In this document: positions 59,901 through 64,000 of the stretch, one piece after another
Position numbering within the stretch: position 1 is the first letter of the stretch
Layout: each line of letters begins with the position of its first letter
Origin: Microcella indica
Lineage (GTDB): Bacteria; Actinomycetota; Actinomycetes; Actinomycetales; Microbacteriaceae
NCBI RefSeq assembly: GCF_013414345.1
Contig: NZ_CP058670.1
Coordinates: 744,001 to 808,000 of the forward strand
Direction of reading: 5' to 3'
Length of the DNA: 64,000 bases
Made by a program: the position numbers and the translations under genes
The notes under the pieces: model-generated
The model's input: only the letters and a program-made list of their open reading frames with translations
Told to the model about the DNA's origin: nothing
Databases searched by the model: none

Positions 59901-60806
59901 ATGACCACTCTGCAGGGATCCTCCATCCTCGTCGTCGGAGCGACGGGCGGCCTCGGTCGGCACCTGGCTCGCCAGCTCGCCGACGCGGGCGCGCACCTCA
60001 CCTTGAGCGCGCGCTCCATGACCGACCTCGAAGCCCTCGGCATCCCCGGCCAGCTCGTGCCCGCCGACCTCACCGACCCGGCCGCCGTGCGCACCCTCGT
60101 CGCGACGGCGGTCACGGCCCACGGCCAGCTCGACGGCATCGTCAACGCCGCGGGCGCCGTCGCCTTCGGCGCGCTCGCCGACACCGCCGACGACACGATC
60201 GAGGCACTGTGGGCGATCAACGCCCTCGCCCCCATGAGGATGCTCCGGGCCGCGCTCCCCTCCCTGCGCGAGAGTGCCGAGCAGGGCAGGGAGCCCTTCG
60301 TGCTCACGCTCAGCGGAGTGGTGAGCGAGCACCCCACCAACGGCATCGGCGCGTACTCGGCCGTCAAGTCCGCCCTCGCCGCCTACGTGCAGGTCGCCGC
60401 TCGCGAGGTGCGCCGGTCGGGCATCCGCGTCATCGATGCGCGTCCCGGCCACACGGAGACCGAGCTCTCCCGCCACCCGATCGCCGGCGAGACGCCGAAG
60501 TTCCCGACCGGCCTCGAGCCGGCTGCCGTCGCGCAGCGCATCGTCGCGGCGATCGCCGGAGACGAGAAGGATCTGCCGTCGACGGCGTTCAGCGAGGTGC
60601 CCGCGGCGACCAGCCAGATGGTGAAGGCCGAGGAGGCGACGACGCCGACGGGCGCCCACCCGGCCGTCGCGATGGCCGCGCAGATGCCGCTCGAGACGGC
60701 GGAGTCGGCGCCGGCCGCGGGCTCGGCTGCAGACGGCGGGTCTGCGCCTGGCGGTGGTTCTGCGGCTGACGGTGGTGCTGCGCCAGACGGCGGCCACCAC
60801 GCCTGA
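59901..60806 (+). CDS. Short-chain dehydrogenase/reductase with Gly/Ala-rich tail
   Basis: 301 aa from ATG 59901. VVGATGGLGRHLA cofactor loop, NAAGAV, catalytic Ser in LSGVVSE and YSAVK (Tyr, Lys), ARPGHTETEL. A complete SDR. The last 40 or so residues are repeats of Ala/Gly/Ser/Asp (GSAADGG, GSAPGGG) ending HHA, an unusual low-complexity extension. Substrate unknown. Separate from its neighbours by about 95 and 60 bp. Confidence 0.85.
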   Translation: MTTLQGSSILVVGATGGLGRHLARQLADAGAHLTLSARSMTDLEALGIPGQLVPADLTDPAAVRTLVATAVTAHGQLDGIVNAAGAVAFGALADTADDTIEALWAINALAPMRMLRAALPSLRESAEQGREPFVLTLSGVVSEHPTNGIGAYSAVKSALAAYVQVAAREVRRSGIRVIDARPGHTETELSRHPIAGETPKFPTGLEPAAVAQRIVAAIAGDEKDLPSTAFSEVPAATSQMVKAEEATTPTGAHPAVAMAAQMPLETAESAPAAGSAADGGSAPGGGSAADGGAAPDGGHHA

Positions 60807-60866
60807 CGAGTCACGACGGCGCCGGCCGCGCCTCGCGCCGGTACGCGGCGATAGGCTGGGGCAGAC

Positions 60867-61976
60867 ATGATCGACCTGGACTTTTCTGAGCGCATCGGCG
60901 CCGCCCGCAGCACCTTCGCCGACATTCGTGCCGTCGTCGACGTCGACCGACTGCAGTCGGAGATCGCCGCGCTGAGCGAGCAGGCCTCCGCCCCCGACCT
61001 GTGGGACGACACGACTCACGCGCAGAAGGTCACGAGCGATCTCAGCCACCGCCAGACCGAGCTCGAGCGCATCGAGGCCCTGCAGCAGCGACTCGACGAC
61101 CTCGACGTGCTCATCGAGATGGCGAAGGAGGCCGACGACGAGGACGCCGCGGCCGAGTGCGCCGCCGAGCTCACGGCGATCGAGAAGACCCTCGGCGAGA
61201 TGGAGGTGCGCACCCTCCTCGACGGCGAGTACGACGCGCGCCCCGCGGTCGTCACGATCCGCGCCGGAGCGGGAGGGGTCGACGCCGCCGACTTCGCCGA
61301 CATGCTCCTGCGCATGTACCTGCGCTGGGCCGAGCAGCACGACTACTCCACGACCGTCATGGACATCTCCTACGCGGAGGAGGCGGGCATCAAGTCCGCG
61401 ACCTTCGAGGTGGATGCGCCCCACGCCTTCGGCACCCTGAGCGTCGAGGCGGGCACGCACCGCCTCGTGCGCATGTCGCCCTTCGGCGCCGCGGGCAAGC
61501 GCCAGACGAGCTTCGCCGCGGTCGAGGTCATTCCCCTGCTGGAGGAAAGTGCGGCGATCGAGGTGCCGGAGACGGACATCCGGGTCGATGTGTTCCGCTC
61601 GTCCGGGCCGGGCGGGCAGTCCGTCAACACGACCGACTCAGCGGTGCGCATCACCCACCTGCCGACCGGTCTCGTGGTCTCGATGCAGAACGAGAAGAGC
61701 CAGATCCAGAACCGCGCCGCGGCGATGCGCGTGCTGCAGTCGCGCCTGCTCATCCTCCAGAAGGAGCAGGAGGCTGCGACGAAGAAGGAGCTCGCCGGCA
61801 CGATCACGGCGAGCTGGGGCGACCAGATGCGCTCCTACGTCCTCGCGCCGTACCAGATGGTCAAGGACCTGCGCACGGAGTACGAGGTCAACAATCCCTC
61901 GGCCGTCTTCGACGGAGACCTCGACGGCTTCATCGCCGCGGGCATCAAGTGGCGCAAGCGCGCTCCCGTGGTGTAA
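60867..61976 (+). CDS. prfB: Peptide chain release factor 2
   Basis: 369 aa, full length. The codon-recognition tripeptide SPF is in [15 protein letters not shown], and the peptidyl-tRNA hydrolysis motif GGQ in [15 protein letters not shown]. It releases peptides at UGA and UAA. The frame is continuous from ATG 60867, so the autoregulatory UGA frameshift known from E. coli prfB is absent. prfB-ftsE-ftsX-smpB is a common actinobacterial order. Confidence 0.95.
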   Translation: MIDLDFSERIGAARSTFADIRAVVDVDRLQSEIAALSEQASAPDLWDDTTHAQKVTSDLSHRQTELERIEALQQRLDDLDVLIEMAKEADDEDAAAECAAELTAIEKTLGEMEVRTLLDGEYDARPAVVTIRAGAGGVDAADFADMLLRMYLRWAEQHDYSTTVMDISYAEEAGIKSATFEVDAPHAFGTLSVEAGTHRLVRMSPFGAAGKRQTSFAAVEVIPLLEESAAIEVPETDIRVDVFRSSGPGGQSVNTTDSAVRITHLPTGLVVSMQNEKSQIQNRAAAMRVLQSRLLILQKEQEAATKKELAGTITASWGDQMRSYVLAPYQMVKDLRTEYEVNNPSAVFDGDLDGFIAAGIKWRKRAPVV

Positions 61977-62051
61977 GCACCGGCTGAGAAAGGCAACGCG
62001 GCAGGGTGTCGCACCGCGGCGTCGCTGGGGCACCCGCATACTCTGATCGCG

Positions 62052-62804
62052 ATGATTCGCTTCGAAGAGGTCACCAAGGTGTACCGCGGGACGGCTCGAC
62101 CGGCGCTCAACGGCGTCAGCCTCGAGATTCTCAGCGGTGAGTTCGTGTTCCTCGTCGGCGCCTCCGGCTCGGGCAAGTCGACCTTCCTGCGCCTCGTGCT
62201 CAAGGAGGAGAAGCCGACGAGCGGGTCCATCCATGTGCTCGGGCAAGACCTCGGCGCGATCTCGAGCCGCAAGGTTCCGTACTTCCGCCGCAATCTCGGT
62301 GTCGTCTTCCAAGACTTCCGGCTGCTGCCCAACAAGACGGTCTTCGCCAACGTCGCCTTCACCCTGCAGGTCATCGGCAAGAGCAAGGGATTCATCCACG
62401 AGGCCGTGCCCGATGCCCTGCGCACGGTCGGCCTCGAGGGCAAGGAGGGGCGGTTTCCGCACGAGCTCTCCGGCGGAGAGCAGCAGCGCGTCGCCATCGC
62501 ACGTGCGCTCGTCAACAAGCCCGCGATCATGCTCGCCGACGAGCCCACCGGCAACCTCGACCCGGCGACGAGCGCGGGCATCATGACCCTGCTCGAGCGC
62601 ATCAACGCCAACGGCACGACCGTCATCATGGCGACGCACGACGCTGGCATCGTCGACCGCCTGCAACGTCGCGTCATCGAGGTCATCGGCGGCCGCATCG
62701 TGCGCGACGAGCGCGGCGGCGGGTACCAGACGCAGGCGAACCCCGTGCTGTCGCACGCGGGCCAGTCGCAGTCGGGCGTGTCGCAGGCGGGTGAGCCGCG
62801 ATGA
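62052..62804 (+). CDS. ftsE: Cell-division ABC transporter ATP-binding protein FtsE
   Basis: 250 aa. Walker [11 protein letters not shown]-loop VFQDFRLL, signature LSGGEQQRV, Walker [12 protein letters not shown]-loop ATHD. With FtsX it relays division signals to peptidoglycan hydrolases. A tail of about 25 residues ([16 protein letters not shown]) extends past the usual end. The stop overlaps the ftsX start by 4 bases. Confidence 0.95.
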   Translation: MIRFEEVTKVYRGTARPALNGVSLEILSGEFVFLVGASGSGKSTFLRLVLKEEKPTSGSIHVLGQDLGAISSRKVPYFRRNLGVVFQDFRLLPNKTVFANVAFTLQVIGKSKGFIHEAVPDALRTVGLEGKEGRFPHELSGGEQQRVAIARALVNKPAIMLADEPTGNLDPATSAGIMTLLERINANGTTVIMATHDAGIVDRLQRRVIEVIGGRIVRDERGGGYQTQANPVLSHAGQSQSGVSQAGEPR

Positions 62805-63715
62805 GGCTCGGTCTCGTCCTCAGCGAGGTCGGCCAGGGGCTGCGCCGCAACCTCTCCATGGTCGTCTCCGTCGTGCTCGTGACGTTCATCTCCCTCACCT
62901 TCGTGGGTGCCGCAATGCTGCTGCAGATGCAGATCACCGAGATGAAGTCGTACTGGTTCGACCGCGCTCAGGTCGCCGTGTACCTGTGCACGGAGTTCGC
63001 GACGATCGGCGGGTGCGAGCAGCAGGCCGCGACGCCCGAGCAGATCGCCCAGGTGGAGGCGCAGCTGGAGTCCGCGACACTCGCGCCGTTCATCGACACG
63101 TACTACTTCGAGACGCAGGAGGAGGCGTACGCGAACTTCCAGGACCAGTTCGCGGGCACCGCGGCCGCCGAGCTCGTCTCGCCCGAGTTCCTGCCTCCCG
63201 CCTTCTGGGTCGACCTCGTCGACGTCGACCAGAGCCAGATCCTCGTCGATGCGCTCGGCGGCCTCGCCGGCGTCGAGAGCATCGAGGATGAGCGGGCCTA
63301 CCTCGACGGCGTCTTCGACGTGCTCAACGCCTCGAGCATCACGGCGGTCGGCATCGCGGCGCTCATGCTCGTCGCCGCCGTGCTGCTCATCGCCACGACG
63401 ATCCGGCTCAGCGCGTTCTCGCGCCGCCGCGAGCTCGGCATCATGCGGCTCGTCGGCGCGTCCAACCGGTTCATCCAGACGCCGTTCATCCTCGAGGGCG
63501 TCGTCGCCGCGCTCATCGGCTCGGCCCTCGCGGGGGTCGCGATCATCGCGATCGTCGAGTTCTTCGTGCAGGGCTACCTGACGCAGGCGCTGCCTCTCAC
63601 GTCCCTCGTGGGGCTCGATGAGGCGCTGCTCGTCGCACCCGTGCTGCTCGTGGCGGGGGCGCTGCTCGCCGCAGTGTCGGCGAACGTCGCGATCACGCGC
63701 TACCTGCGCGTCTGA
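62801..63715 (+). CDS. ftsX: Cell-division ABC transporter membrane protein FtsX
   Basis: 304 aa. A first span (about 22-45), a large extracellular domain with two Cys ([15 protein letters not shown]), then three C-terminal spans with the FtsX motif [22 protein letters not shown] in parts. It partners FtsE and in actinobacteria acts on the hydrolase RipC. ATG 62801 lies in the ftsE stop. Confidence 0.93.
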   Translation: MRLGLVLSEVGQGLRRNLSMVVSVVLVTFISLTFVGAAMLLQMQITEMKSYWFDRAQVAVYLCTEFATIGGCEQQAATPEQIAQVEAQLESATLAPFIDTYYFETQEEAYANFQDQFAGTAAAELVSPEFLPPAFWVDLVDVDQSQILVDALGGLAGVESIEDERAYLDGVFDVLNASSITAVGIAALMLVAAVLLIATTIRLSAFSRRRELGIMRLVGASNRFIQTPFILEGVVAALIGSALAGVAIIAIVEFFVQGYLTQALPLTSLVGLDEALLVAPVLLVAGALLAAVSANVAITRYLRV

Positions 63716-63804
63716 TCGAATCCGCATCGGCGCGGGTATGCTGGAGGGCTGCCGCGACACGCGCGGTGAGCATCCGCATCGGGCGTGAACGGGAGGTGAG
63801 CGAC

Positions 63805-64000
63805 GTGCCGAAGGAGCAGGGCAGGAAGGTCGTCGCGACCAACCGCAAGGCGCGCCACGACTACACGATCGAGGACACCTACGAGGCCGGTCTCGTGCTG
63901 AGCGGTACCGAGGTCAAGTCGTTGCGCATGGGGCGGGCGAGCCTCGTGGACGGCTACGGCTTCATCGACGGGGGTGAGGCATGGCTCGACGCCGTGCACA
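63805..64000 (+). CDS. smpB: SsrA-binding protein SmpB (5' part, runs off the window)
   Basis: 65 codons from GTG 63805, with GGGAGG eight bases upstream; GTG 63796 is in frame but overlaps that site. [21 protein letters not shown] (in parts) and [15 protein letters not shown] are SmpB hallmarks. It delivers tmRNA to stalled ribosomes. Its 3' end and any ssrA gene lie beyond the window. Confidence 0.93.
   Translation, partial: MPKEQGRKVVATNRKARHDYTIEDTYEAGLVLSGTEVKSLRMGRASLVDGYGFIDGGEAWLDAVH

Noticed and set aside
60867-61000. Search for the prfB autoregulatory UGA frameshift
   Set aside because: The reading frame is continuous from the ATG; no in-frame UGA site.
1-64000. CRISPR arrays, rRNA genes, prophage, restriction or toxin-antitoxin defence systems
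   Set aside because: No regularly spaced repeats, rRNA sequence, phage structural genes or recognisable defence genes were seen.

Overview
The window is GC-rich, densely packed chromosomal DNA with many GTG starts and 4-base stop/start overlaps. It carries the actinobacterial AdnA/AdnB helicase-nuclease pair, DUF3107, a DUF2342 zincin, and a prfB-ftsE-ftsX-smpB run. Together these indicate an actinobacterium, most likely of the family Microbacteriaceae (inferred from gene content and order, not from a database search).

Layout. 0-4.6 kb is accessory: an exonuclease/phosphatase-family membrane protein, a secreted cysteine-containing protein with a small membrane-protein partner, and an intact IS256-family element with an 8-bp target duplication. 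4.7-25.8 kb is a conserved genome-maintenance block whose content resembles Mycobacterium tuberculosis Rv3194c-Rv3211: RhlE-like helicase, ferritin-like protein, DUF3107, AdnA-AdnB, a phosphotransferase-fold protein, NudC, UvrD2, a ThiF-like protein, a DUF2342 zincin and a PDZ-Lon-type protease. 25.8-36.4 kb is housekeeping: pncB, an FeS-type photolyase, murI-rph-rdgB, a CDF metal exporter with its DtxR-type regulator, a DedA/DUF368 pair, a lactate permease and tRNA-Leu(UAG). 36.4-40.5 kb is a GABA-catabolic unit (gabT-gabD) divergent from a PucR-type regulator, with a tandem inverted repeat between them.

40.7-57.8 kb is a Tad pilus locus (tadA-tadB-tadC, then flp, tadE, a second TadE-like gene and a TadG-like gene) cut in two by about 11.7 kb of foreign and decaying DNA. 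The inserted part holds a probable aromatic-acid catabolic unit (hydratase-aldolase, MHS transporter, cupin, PucR regulator, DUF5519 protein, SDR), an IS481-family element with a 16-bp target duplication, three frameshifted or truncated sugar-catabolism pseudogenes, and an FNT-family transporter gene split by an IS3 element. Removing that IS3 copy and one target repeat restores the FNT frame.

57.8-64 kb returns to core genes: a DEDDh exonuclease, an unrecognised protein with a polymerase-beta-type nucleotidyltransferase signature directly behind it, an SDR, prfB, ftsE, ftsX and the start of smpB.

Most notable observations: the split Tad locus; the phosphotransferase-fold protein that has lost its catalytic motifs next to AdnAB; a NudC without its zinc cysteines; the undescribed nucleotidyltransferase-like protein beside an exonuclease; two unrelated undecaprenyl-phosphate translocase families in one operon; and a dispersed palindromic intergenic repeat centred on CCAGATCTGG.
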